The notes beneath the pieces are model-generated. The model saw nothing but the letters and a program-made list of their open reading frames with translations. It was not told where the DNA came from and ran no database searches. A stretch of DNA of 31,119 nt, from the IMG/VR virus record IMGVR_UViG_3300046727_000022, positions 1 to 31,119 of that record, one strand, 5' to 3'. This document shows, in pieces, positions 1 through 7,400 of the stretch. Both the position numbers and the translations under genes were made by a program. Source of the stretch: a virus. The stretch's first letter is position 1, and every line of letters begins with the position of its first letter.

Positions 1-2
1 GC

Positions 3-185
3 GGCCTGTGTGGAACCGCAATCGAAGAACGATACGTCGATCATTGCCATTCGACGGATGAGGTTAGGGGAGGACTTTGCCACGGATGCAATATTGGGAT
101 CGGATTTATGGAGAAGCGGGGTAGGAAATGGGCAGAATCAGCACTTAGATGGTTGTCCGGCCCTAACAATGATAAAAACTGGTGA
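3..185 (+). CDS. Recombination endonuclease VII (HNH/His-Me), C-terminal part
   Basis: The gene enters from the left edge, so only the last 60 codons are visible. In this frame I read LCGTA, then YVDHCHSTDEVRGGLCHGCN, followed by a basic helical tail and TGA at 183-185. The VDHCH...VRG.LC..CN pattern is the signature of the T4 endonuclease VII family (PF02945): a Zn-binding Cys pair, the catalytic DH and the closing Asn. Family members resolve branched DNA such as Holliday junctions or act as homing-type nucleases. The segment is about 52 percent G+C by hand count, against about 38-40 percent just downstream, hinting at separate ancestry. It overlaps the next gene by 17 nt. A longer open frame over the same bases is a shadow without motifs. 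Confidence 0.85.
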   Translation, partial: GLCGTAIEERYVDHCHSTDEVRGGLCHGCNIGIGFMEKRGRKWAESALRWLSGPNNDKNW

Positions 186-468
186 TCGCAATTGGGAAAA
201 AGGAATGCCACTAAGTCAGTATATTAAAAGTGCAGAGAATCATTTAGCCAAACTTAAAGCTGGATTACGAGATGAACCTCATGCTACACAAGTAATCTGG
301 AATATGATTGGGTACATATTTACAGCGGCATTAATTAAACTCGGACACAGGCCAAAAGAGTTTAATGATATGCCAGATCAGTTTAATGAAAAAGATAAAA
401 TAGCAGAACCTTTGTCACCAGCAGAATATAAGAGTCTATCAACCTTTATAGGAGAAGAAATAAAGTGA
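169..468 (+). CDS. DUF5664-like dATP/dGTP diphosphohydrolase (short form)
   Basis: The 99-residue product begins MIKTGDRNWEKGMPLSQYIK and continues with an AENHLAKL helix and a HATQVIWNMIGYIFTAAL helix. This matches the core of the DUF5664 family (annotated as dATP/dGTP diphosphohydrolase, N-terminal domain): a (G)xxNWxKG loop, then a helix with H and a second helix with H...W. Typical members have about 30 extra N-terminal residues (K.RFDLLP...GA.KYG). Those are absent here because upstream sequence belongs to the endonuclease gene, so this is a short or truncated form. I chose ATG 169 because it keeps the NWEKG loop; its Shine-Dalgarno is weak. The frame stays open to position 1, but that extension is antimotif shadow. 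Its place before nucleotide-pool genes supports the call; activity is inferred. Confidence 0.7.
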   Translation: MIKTGDRNWEKGMPLSQYIKSAENHLAKLKAGLRDEPHATQVIWNMIGYIFTAALIKLGHRPKEFNDMPDQFNEKDKIAEPLSPAEYKSLSTFIGEEIK

Positions 469-890
469 GTGTATATTTAGCTAACCAGTTTTCGAAGATG
501 CACGAAACCAGAGAAGCCGCTACTTATCTAAGAAGTTTTGGAATAGAAGTTACTTCTACGTGGCTTACTGAAACAGGTGACCCTAATGGAAGTATGAAAG
601 ATACTCCAGAAGATTTTTGTAAAATGGTTGCCCGTCAAGATGTAGAAGATATATTACGTGCTGATGATTTTGTTATATTTACTGTAGACACAGATACTCC
701 TACTCGTAGAGGAGGAAGACATGTAGAAACAGGAATAGCATTGGCATCAGGAAAAAGAGCTATAGTGTGCGGTCCTAGAGAAAATGTTTTCCATTTTCTT
801 AGTGGGGTTACTGTCTGTTCTACCATAGAAGAAGTAAAAGATATTCTTTTAACTAAAAGAAATACTATAACTAATATATGGTTTGGATAA
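465..890 (+). CDS. Nucleoside 2-deoxyribosyltransferase-like protein
   Basis: The 141-residue protein begins SVYLANQFSKMHE and has a DDFVIFTVDT strand, then GGRHVETGIALASGKRAIV, the C-terminal signature of the nucleoside 2-deoxyribosyltransferase fold (PF05014-like). E88 occupies the position of the family's catalytic glutamate; D60, D67 and D68 are candidate active-site acids. Family enzymes swap the base on a deoxyribonucleoside or act as (deoxy)nucleoside 5'-monophosphate N-glycosidases. The start is GTG, sharing GTGA with the previous stop and preceded by GGAG about 11 nt upstream, so translation is probably coupled. Neighbouring pyrophosphohydrolases and ribonucleotide reductase fit a role in nucleotide salvage or modified-base supply. 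Substrate cannot be deduced. Confidence 0.75.
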   Translation: MSVYLANQFSKMHETREAATYLRSFGIEVTSTWLTETGDPNGSMKDTPEDFCKMVARQDVEDILRADDFVIFTVDTDTPTRRGGRHVETGIALASGKRAIVCGPRENVFHFLSGVTVCSTIEEVKDILLTKRNTITNIWFG

Positions 891-891
891 T

Positions 892-1158
892 ATGTCTGAT
901 ATACTTAAAGGTGAAGTAGAAAACATTTTAGCCGAGATAGTCGAAGAATTAGCTAGAGCAAATAAGCTTCATAAAGATTTTAATAGTCTTCATGAAGCGT
1001 ATGCAGTAATACTAGAAGAGTTAGATGAAGTATGGGATTTTGTAAAAATGAGATATCCTAATACTTCTGCACTGAAGAAAGAATTAGTACAGGTAGCCGC
1101 GATGTGTATAAAAGCTATATTAAATTTAGAACTAGATAAGGAGAATAATGAATTTTAA
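892..1158 (+). CDS. MazG-like nucleotide pyrophosphohydrolase (first)
   Basis: An 88-residue all-helical protein. The pattern HEAYAVILEELDEVWDFVK followed by KKELVQVAAMCIKAI is that of small phage MazG-like NTP pyrophosphohydrolases. EELDEVW supplies the ExxE-type metal ligands and ELVQVAAM the second helix's acidic residue. These enzymes hydrolyse (d)NTPs to monophosphate and pyrophosphate. I start at ATG 892, one base past the previous stop (TAATATG). An in-frame TTG at 883 is possible but overlaps the preceding gene and lacks a good ribosome site. The following gene is a second, differently patterned MazG-like protein overlapping by 11 nt. Confidence 0.75.
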   Translation: MSDILKGEVENILAEIVEELARANKLHKDFNSLHEAYAVILEELDEVWDFVKMRYPNTSALKKELVQVAAMCIKAILNLELDKENNEF

Positions 1159-1483
1159 GGAATACCAACAAAGTACAGCTAAAACTGCGGTATATACCGG
1201 ACGACAATCTGTAGGCGGATTAGTGTACACTACGCTTGGATTAACTGGAGAATCGGGGGAGATAGCTAATAAAGTAAAGAAGATTTTAAGAGATAGCGAA
1301 GGTATTTTAACAGATGAAGTTAGACAAAAGCTTCTAGCAGAATCTGGAGACTGCCTATGGTATTTATCTCAATTTATTACTGAACTTGGTGGTAGCTTAG
1401 AAGAGGTAGCGATTGCTAACATAGCAAAGCTAACCAGTAGATTAGAACGTGGTGTAATACAAGGTAGTGGAGATAATCGTTAA
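1148..1483 (+). CDS. MazG nucleotide pyrophosphohydrolase (second)
   Basis: A 111-residue protein that starts with an excellent ribosome site (AAGGAGAATAATG). It carries TTLGLTGESGEIANKVKK and, after a 20-residue spacer, LAESGDCLWYLSQF: the ExxE...ExxD arrangement of canonical MazG domains (PF03819). Family members cleave NTPs or dNTPs to NMP and PPi on an acidic metal-binding four-helix scaffold, usually as dimers. It overlaps the upstream MazG-like gene, and its stop shares one base with the reductase start (TAATG), so all three are likely translated from one message. Two MazG types side by side suggest distinct nucleotide substrates, but that is inference. Confidence 0.85.
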   Translation: MNFKEYQQSTAKTAVYTGRQSVGGLVYTTLGLTGESGEIANKVKKILRDSEGILTDEVRQKLLAESGDCLWYLSQFITELGGSLEEVAIANIAKLTSRLERGVIQGSGDNR

Positions 1484-3462
1484 TGGAGTTTAAGAATCCG
1501 GCAGCAGAATTTATATATTATAGAACGTATTCACGATGGATAGAAGAACTAGGGCGCAGAGAAAACTGGCCGGAAACAGTCAAGAGATATTTAGATTATA
1601 TTAAACTAAAACTTGGAGATAAAATACCGGCCAAAGTATTAACAAAGATAGCAGAAAATGTTTTATCTTTTAATGTTATGCCGTCCATGAGATTCTTGTG
1701 GGCGGCTGGTCCTCCTGCAGAGCAAGACAATACTACTATATATAATTGTAGTTTTGCCGCCATAGATAAAGTAGAGACATTTGCAGAAGCATTATATATC
1801 CTTATGTGCGGTTCTGGATTTGGATTTTCTGTTGAGAATAGGTATATATCTCAACTTCCTGAAGTACCAAACTTTATCATTCCTAATGGGCAAGTACACG
1901 AAGTAGAAGATTCTAAATTTGGATGGGCGGATTCTATAAAAATACTTATGCACTCTCTATACGCAGGTATTGATATAGATATACGATATAATAAAGTAAG
2001 ATTAGCAGGAACTAGATTAAAAACTATGGGAGGAAGGGCGTCTGGTCCTGGCCCACTAGCGCAACTCCATTCTTTTATACGAAGTGTATTTTATAATGCG
2101 CGAGGTAGAAAACTAACTAGTTTAGAATGTCATGATATTCTTTGCGAGGAAGCTCAAATAGTTGTAGTTGGCGGAGTAAGAAGAAGCAGTGAAATATCTT
2201 TGTCTGATTTAGATGATAAAGATATGCAGTTGGCTAAATCTGGTAACTTTCCAGTTAGAAGATATATGGCTAATAATTCTGGAGTATATTATACCAAACC
2301 AGATATTATTACTTTTATGAGAGAGTGGTCAAATTTAATAGCTTCTAAATCAGGAGAAAGGGGTATCTGTAATCTAGAATCTGCTAAAACTATGTCTTCT
2401 AAAAGAAGAAACTCTTCTCTGATAAAAGGTGCAAATCCTTGTATGGAGATAATGCTTCGTTCCGAAGAGTTTTGTAATCTTTCAGAAGTAGTTACTAGAA
2501 CAGAAGATAATATAGAAAGTATATTAGAAAAAATAGAAACTGCTACATGGATGGGAGTAATACAAACATGTTTTACAAACTTTCCATATCTTAACTCACA
2601 ATGGAGAAAGAACTGCGAAGAAGAAAGACTATTAGGCGTATCTATAACCGGACAACTAGATAATCCAAAATTATTTAGCGAAGAGGCTATATCGGCGTAT
2701 AAAGCTAAAACCTTAAAGATAGCTAAGAAAGCGTCTGATATAATGGGAATACCAATGCCTGCAGCCGCTACCTGTGTTAAACCTTCTGGCACAGTTAGTC
2801 AGTTAGTAGATTCAGCGTCTGGATTACATCCTAGATTCTCTAAATACTATATACGTAGATATAGGATTAGCTCTACCGATCCGTTATGTAAAATGATAAA
2901 AGACCAAGGTGTTCCTATTAACCCTGAGAACGGGCAAAGAAAGAAAGATTATTCTAAAGCACTAAAACTCTTTGAAACGTTTGATATAGAACTTGAAGGA
3001 TTAAAAGAAGCTAAATCTGTATGCTCAATATTCGATAATAAAGGTTGGAGTGAAGATAAAGTTAATACGTGGGTAGTTTCATTTCCAATACAGTCTCCAG
3101 AAAATGCTATAACTACCGAAGATATGTCTGCACTAGATCAGTTAGAATGGTATAAAAAGATACAAAAATTTTGGTGTGAGCATAACGCTTCTATAACGGT
3201 ATATGTTCGCCCCGATGAATGGCTTACCGTAGGTGATTGGGTATATAAGAATTGGGAAATAGTTAACGGTGTATCTTTCCTACCGTTATCGGATCATATA
3301 TACGAGCAATCACCGTATGAAAAAATAACAAAAGAAAAATACGAAGAACTAATTAAATCTTTTCCTAAAATTGATTATACACAATTAAGTAAATATGAAA
3401 AAGAAGATAACACCGAAGGGGCGCGCACTCCAGCTTGCGGCTCTGGACAATGTGAAATATAA
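1483..3462 (+). CDS. nrdJ: Adenosylcobalamin-dependent (class II) ribonucleotide reductase
   Basis: The 659-residue protein is a B12-dependent ribonucleoside (tri)phosphate reductase that makes deoxynucleotides for phage replication. Visible catalytic elements: YNCSF with C89 (N-terminal redox cysteine); NPCMEI at 318-323 giving N318, the thiyl-radical C320 and E322; C331 as the second redox cysteine; KPSGT at 433-437 for substrate phosphate; and a C-terminal CGSGQC pair (C652, C657) that re-reduces the active site, with the five-residue offset seen in Lactobacillus RTPR. At 659 residues it is somewhat shorter than the roughly 740 of that enzyme. There is no partner small-subunit gene, as expected for class II. 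GGAGA lies upstream, and the start overlaps the previous stop by one base. It is the largest gene of the + operon. Confidence 0.95.
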   Translation: MEFKNPAAEFIYYRTYSRWIEELGRRENWPETVKRYLDYIKLKLGDKIPAKVLTKIAENVLSFNVMPSMRFLWAAGPPAEQDNTTIYNCSFAAIDKVETFAEALYILMCGSGFGFSVENRYISQLPEVPNFIIPNGQVHEVEDSKFGWADSIKILMHSLYAGIDIDIRYNKVRLAGTRLKTMGGRASGPGPLAQLHSFIRSVFYNARGRKLTSLECHDILCEEAQIVVVGGVRRSSEISLSDLDDKDMQLAKSGNFPVRRYMANNSGVYYTKPDIITFMREWSNLIASKSGERGICNLESAKTMSSKRRNSSLIKGANPCMEIMLRSEEFCNLSEVVTRTEDNIESILEKIETATWMGVIQTCFTNFPYLNSQWRKNCEEERLLGVSITGQLDNPKLFSEEAISAYKAKTLKIAKKASDIMGIPMPAAATCVKPSGTVSQLVDSASGLHPRFSKYYIRRYRISSTDPLCKMIKDQGVPINPENGQRKKDYSKALKLFETFDIELEGLKEAKSVCSIFDNKGWSEDKVNTWVVSFPIQSPENAITTEDMSALDQLEWYKKIQKFWCEHNASITVYVRPDEWLTVGDWVYKNWEIVNGVSFLPLSDHIYEQSPYEKITKEKYEELIKSFPKIDYTQLSKYEKEDNTEGARTPACGSGQCEI

Positions 3463-3557
3463 TGTTAGATAAAACAAAAGCAATAGAGGTAGAAAAACAA
3501 CCAAGGAAGTCTGAACGAGAACAATTAGCTAAACTAAAGGCTAAGTATGATAGTTGA
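3462..3557 (+). CDS. Small charged ORF, 31 residues
   Basis: A short frame begins in the TAATG that ends the reductase gene and ends inside the start of the next gene (overlap 3547-3557). The peptide is very rich in Lys and Glu (for example EVEKQPRKSEREQLAKLKAK) and likely helical. Support is positional only: start-stop overlap on both sides, filling an otherwise empty 84-nt gap in an operon where every other junction overlaps. It has no recognisable family. It may act only to couple translation across the gap. Confidence 0.4.
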   Translation: MLDKTKAIEVEKQPRKSEREQLAKLKAKYDS

Positions 3558-3762
3558 GATAACAATAAAAGATGATTATGGAAATGTAGTTGCCCACTCT
3601 AACGGTCTAGCGGAACAACCGTTAGAGTGGAAAGCGCCTAATGGATATCCGTTACTAATAGAACGTTCCGGAAAAGATAGCGGCGCGTATTTTTTATATA
3701 GCTTTGTATATACACCTAGAACTATGTTAAATTTACAATGGAGAAAACCTTTAAATGGATAA
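3547..3762 (+). CDS. Hypothetical protein, 71 residues
   Basis: I do not recognise this protein. It begins MIVEITIKDDYGNVVAHSNG and looks like a small beta-rich fold with alternating hydrophobic and charged residues and several aromatics in the C-terminal half (YFLYSFVY). AAAGG lies about 6 nt before ATG. The end overlaps the next start in the string ATGGATAA, the junction type repeated further down this operon. Co-transcription with the reductase is likely; function unknown. Confidence 0.7.
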   Translation: MIVEITIKDDYGNVVAHSNGLAEQPLEWKAPNGYPLLIERSGKDSGAYFLYSFVYTPRTMLNLQWRKPLNG

Positions 3763-4081
3763 TATACGACTTGGTCCTGGAGAACAATCGTTTCCCACTA
3801 AAGAAGAAACATATATAGTTGTAAATAATATATTAAAAGGATTAAAAATGAATAAAGTACGAGGTAAATTTAAAGTTCAGGAAACAACTAAATATGCTTG
3901 GCCGGGAACTAAAGTTATATTAAAAGCAGAGTACGATACCACTATTCCGGAAGATGCAAGGTACGCAACTGCAACTCCTAGCGGTACTATAGAAATGTAC
4001 GTAAACAATCCTCCCGCTGAATCTTTCTTTATACCGGGAAAGTATTATTATATAGAGTTTACTGAGGTTAATAATGGATAG
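3755..4081 (+). CDS. Conserved phage protein with ATPSG...F.PGK.Y domain
   Basis: From residue 32 (MNKVRGKFKVQETT) onwards this matches a widespread small phage protein type: a KVRxKFKV strand, then ATPSGTIEMYVNNP and FFIPGKYYYIEFTEV at the end. I know it only as a conserved phage protein of unknown role. The first ATG at 3755 has GGAG 11 nt upstream and overlaps the previous stop. The internal ATG at 3848 has AAAGGA 5 nt upstream and would yield exactly the conserved 77-residue domain. The 31-residue N-terminal extension could be a separate translation-coupling segment. Either start is possible; I report the longer. Confidence 0.7.
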   Translation: MDNIRLGPGEQSFPTKEETYIVVNNILKGLKMNKVRGKFKVQETTKYAWPGTKVILKAEYDTTIPEDARYATATPSGTIEMYVNNPPAESFFIPGKYYYIEFTEVNNG

Positions 4082-4247
4082 TGAAGTATATAAACGTACT
4101 AGTGAAAATTTACCGTATATATTAGCTTTTCTTTCAAACCCTCATGTTTTAGAGGAATTAAAAAATAAAGGATATTCAATTAGCTATAGAGAAGTATCTA
4201 AAGTAATTGAAAATTTACTAGATTGTGGTAAAATAATAAATGGATAA
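4074..4247 (+). CDS. Small helical protein, 57 residues
   Basis: ATG 4074 sits inside the end of the previous gene (ATGGATAG) and the frame runs to TAA 4245-4247, again within ATGGATAA. The peptide (MDSEVYKRTSENLPYILAFL at the start) seems mainly helical, with a possible small helix-turn-helix-like segment, ELKNKGYSISYREVSKVIEN. The resemblance is too short to claim DNA binding. The overlapped starts and stops and lack of other coding in this stretch support a real gene. No family recognised. Confidence 0.6.
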   Translation: MDSEVYKRTSENLPYILAFLSNPHVLEELKNKGYSISYREVSKVIENLLDCGKIING

Positions 4248-4398
4248 ACAAAGACTATCAGATAGCGAACTGTTGAATATTATAAGTAAATTTAAAGATA
4301 TAAAAGATTCTAAATATGATTATGAGTGGTTAAAAGAAGCTTTATTAGCACAACTAATATTAGATACAAGAAATATAAGTTTTCAAAGTCTAATGTAA
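4240..4398 (+). CDS. Small helical protein, 52 residues
   Basis: The last gene of the + operon starts at ATG 4240, overlapping the preceding stop by 8 nt, and ends at TAA 4396-4398, only a few bases before the terminator stem. The product is acidic/basic amphipathic helix (MDKQRLSDSELLNIISKFKD at the start). No family recognised. Its fit between an overlapping start and the terminator is the main evidence. Confidence 0.6.
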   Translation: MDKQRLSDSELLNIISKFKDIKDSKYDYEWLKEALLAQLILDTRNISFQSLM

Positions 4399-4403
4399 AA
4401 CAA

Positions 4404-4431
4404 AAAAGCCCTGCCGTGAGACAGGGCTTTT
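4404..4431. terminator. Bidirectional intrinsic terminator between convergent operons
   Basis: AAAAGCCCTG (4404-4413) pairs with CAGGGCTTTT (4422-4431) around an 8-nt loop. The stem is followed by T-rich sequence on the + strand, and the A-run before it gives the U-run on the - strand. It sits exactly between the end of the nucleotide-metabolism operon (4398) and the end of the structural operon (4447), so it can stop transcription from both sides. Confidence 0.85.
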
Positions 4432-4446
4432 CCGTTTTCCGGAATT
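4429..4446 (-). repeat. 18-nt element, copy 1 (one mismatch)
   Basis: On the - strand this reads AATTCCGGAAAACGGAAA, immediately after the stop of the 1659-residue protein and overlapping the foot of the terminator. It differs by one base from three other copies (AATTCCGGAAAATGGAAA) at 9272, 21307 and 25194. Confidence 0.7.
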
Positions 4447-7400
4447 TTAGAATATACCTAGCTTTTTGAAAACTCCTCTTCGTACATCTTCAATTACATC
4501 TTTAGCATCTTTTACTGCTGATTCTAACTGCATAGATGGTTTATAACTCTGAGATAACCGTAGATCATCTATATATGGTTGCAGTGCATGTATATATGAT
4601 TTCTTATCTTCGTCTTTAGATTTATCTTTACCGTCTAAAGAGTTTATTAAGTGTATATATGTTCCGACTATAGAGCCTTGTTGCTCTGGAGTAAAATCTT
4701 TAAATTTTATTCCGTTATTGTACAATGCAGTCATATTTTTCGCATTTGGTATTCCATATCTATCTTCACCAAATTTATTAGCGAACTGCATAGAGCTTTC
4801 CCCACCTTGAGATTGATAAACGTGAGTAATCTCGTGTCCTACAATTGCTTCTTTCGATATAGGAGCAGTAGACAAATACTTCTTATTTGATGTAATAGCT
4901 ATATCATTTTTACGCTCTTCATTTTGAAATGCGTAATTTCCTTTTCCTTCTGATAGATAATCTATTAACTGTTGTGGAAGTTCATGAATTTTAACCTGAC
5001 CTAAATCTAAAAGTTTTTCAAATATAGGAGCAGCTTTAGCTAACTCATCTGCGTTAAGCTTTCTTCCTTTAAACAGATCAAAAGCTTTATCAATGCTATC
5101 AATAGTTTTTCCTCCTATTACTGGTGGAGGCGGTTCATCATCGCTTGAAGTACTTTTCTGCGATCCGTATAAACTAGGTTTAGTTTTATTTGGTGTTGAG
5201 TTAGTACCTCCAGGAATAATATTATTTATATTACTTCCGCCAAAAGGTGAGTCTTGAGGAAACATACTTCTAATCCATTGATACGTTGAATCGGAAGTTC
5301 GCTCCTGCGGAGACATATCTTTAATAGCTTTTTTAATATACGCCTGTTTCTTCTTCAGTAAAAGAGGGGCCAATAAAGCTTTCTCATGATTAGTACTTGC
5401 TTCCCATATTTTAATCATATCAGACATAGGCGCACGACTAGCGTGAGAGTATAGACGAGCTAAATCAGGGTCCATGCCTGTAGTTTCTTTTACATTCTTC
5501 TCTATAGTTCTTGCTTCGTTAGAATGTAATTGACCTTCATCAATTAACTGATGAAGAGTAGATACAGGAGCTTGTCCGTTACGAATTTGATCTTCTAACC
5601 GTAATACGGCTTGATGTCTACGAAGTTTATCTTGGTCAACTGCTCCTTGTTCACTATGATCGGCTGCAATTTTAGCCGCCAACTTTTGTGCTTCCGTTCT
5701 ATACGGAAATACGGTTCCGCCAACTGCTTTAATAGCAGAATCAACTCCAGTAATTCCAGGGTCTTCTCCTGTTATCTTCTTGGCGGCAGATTGAAGTCCT
5801 ATAGGAGCTATATTCTTTAAAGCATTAATCCATAGTCCATTTTCCGGAAGTTTTCTTCCAAATTCATCCCTACCAGTATATGTCTGTATACCAGTTCGAA
5901 CTAATGGAGCAACACGACCACGTACAAATCCTGCAGGATCACTAACTGCATGAAGCATGTCTGTAGGCATAGTTCTTACGCTATAGATTTTGGTTCTACC
6001 GTCTTCGTCTTTATGAGCAACTCCAAATGGGGCTTCGTTATGCATATTGCCGTTATCGACTAGCGCATTGAGAACTCTGGCTGCACCCCACAAAGCTAAC
6101 GCCATTTTAGCGGTATCTCTACGAGTTATCTTTCCACCTTCACCAAAAAGACTTCCCATAAATCTAATTTCAGATTCAAGCCAATCTGGAGCTAACGCTA
6201 TAAGTCTAGTAGCATCCATAGTTCCGGCAGCACGTCCCATACGCTTATACGGAATACCGCCAAACCTATTAGCTGTATCAGCAGCGGCAACATTAGCTGC
6301 TTTATCTGCTGCCCAGTCGGGATATGCTTTTTGATATCGGTTATATAGATTTTCGAATGCACGAAGTTTTAAACTAGGAATATATCTGTCAAATAAAAAT
6401 CTTTGTTGCCAATCTTGGATTTGAGCAAGGCCGGGTATTTTAGATATAAGTTTACTATGTCCTGCTAATCCCTCTTGAAATGCCGTTGCTCCTTTATATT
6501 CTTTGCCTTCCCATACGCCTTTACTCGCCGCTAATCTATGCATAGGATTATTGGCATCAAACTCAGTATGTCCAAAGGGACTTATGCCCGTCATTACTGC
6601 TCTAAGCCCTTCCTGTATAATATGGAAAGGCGATCCAAACAGTAAAATACCTTTAGCTTCTTGTCCGGCTTTAAGTAAAGATTTTACTCCTGGAACCTTA
6701 GAAACTAGTGATTCTTGATTACCAAATCTACGATTTAAATATTCATGTGCTTCTGGATGTGCTTTTAAGTCAGATTCTATATAAATAGGATTACCTTCAG
6801 AATCTTGAACTCTGCTAGCCCATCCTTTAAAAGATGAATTATTTACATCTCTATAATCATAGGTAGTCCAAGCGTATAACTGTTTACCAGTTTTAGAATC
6901 CTCTCCGAATTTTACAATTCTTCCTTCTTTGAAAAGTTTATCAAGCTCAGTGACTTCCGACTTTATAAGTTTTCCTGGTTTAACTTCTTCAGTTGCAAGT
7001 CTTTCTCGTATATAGTTGTCAGAAGAGTAACCTGATTTCCATAAAGGGTCTTTGCTATTTTTCCAATCTTCAAAAAGTTTTATGTGGTCAGGATTATTAA
7101 ATTTATCTATTTCTCCGGTAAATGGAATTTTAATTTTTTCTTCTGGGCTATATTCTGCTACCTTAATTATATTGTTTTTTAATCCCTCTACAACTTTATC
7201 CGCAATACGAAGACTTTGAGCACGTCCTGGTTGAACAGCAGTACCTATTCTATTACCATCTTCATCTATCATAGCATGTCCAGTGCCAGATAGTGCAACC
7301 ATAGGTCTTCCGTCAGACGCACGAACACTCTTACTCCGCAAATTCTCTAGTGTATTGCGGGCATTTATAATTCGTCCGAATTCGTTTCCGTTATGAGCCG

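Noticed and set aside
10-168. GTG-started N-terminal extension of the DUF5664-like gene
   Set aside because: The extension has no family motifs and lies over the endonuclease VII frame, which has a clear signature.
2289-2792. 167-residue - strand frame inside the reductase gene
   Set aside because: Fully contained in a strongly supported class II reductase; no ribosome site or motifs.
6047-6718. Several + strand frames inside the giant - strand gene
   Set aside because: They mirror codon composition of the - strand gene, lack ribosome sites and show no motifs.
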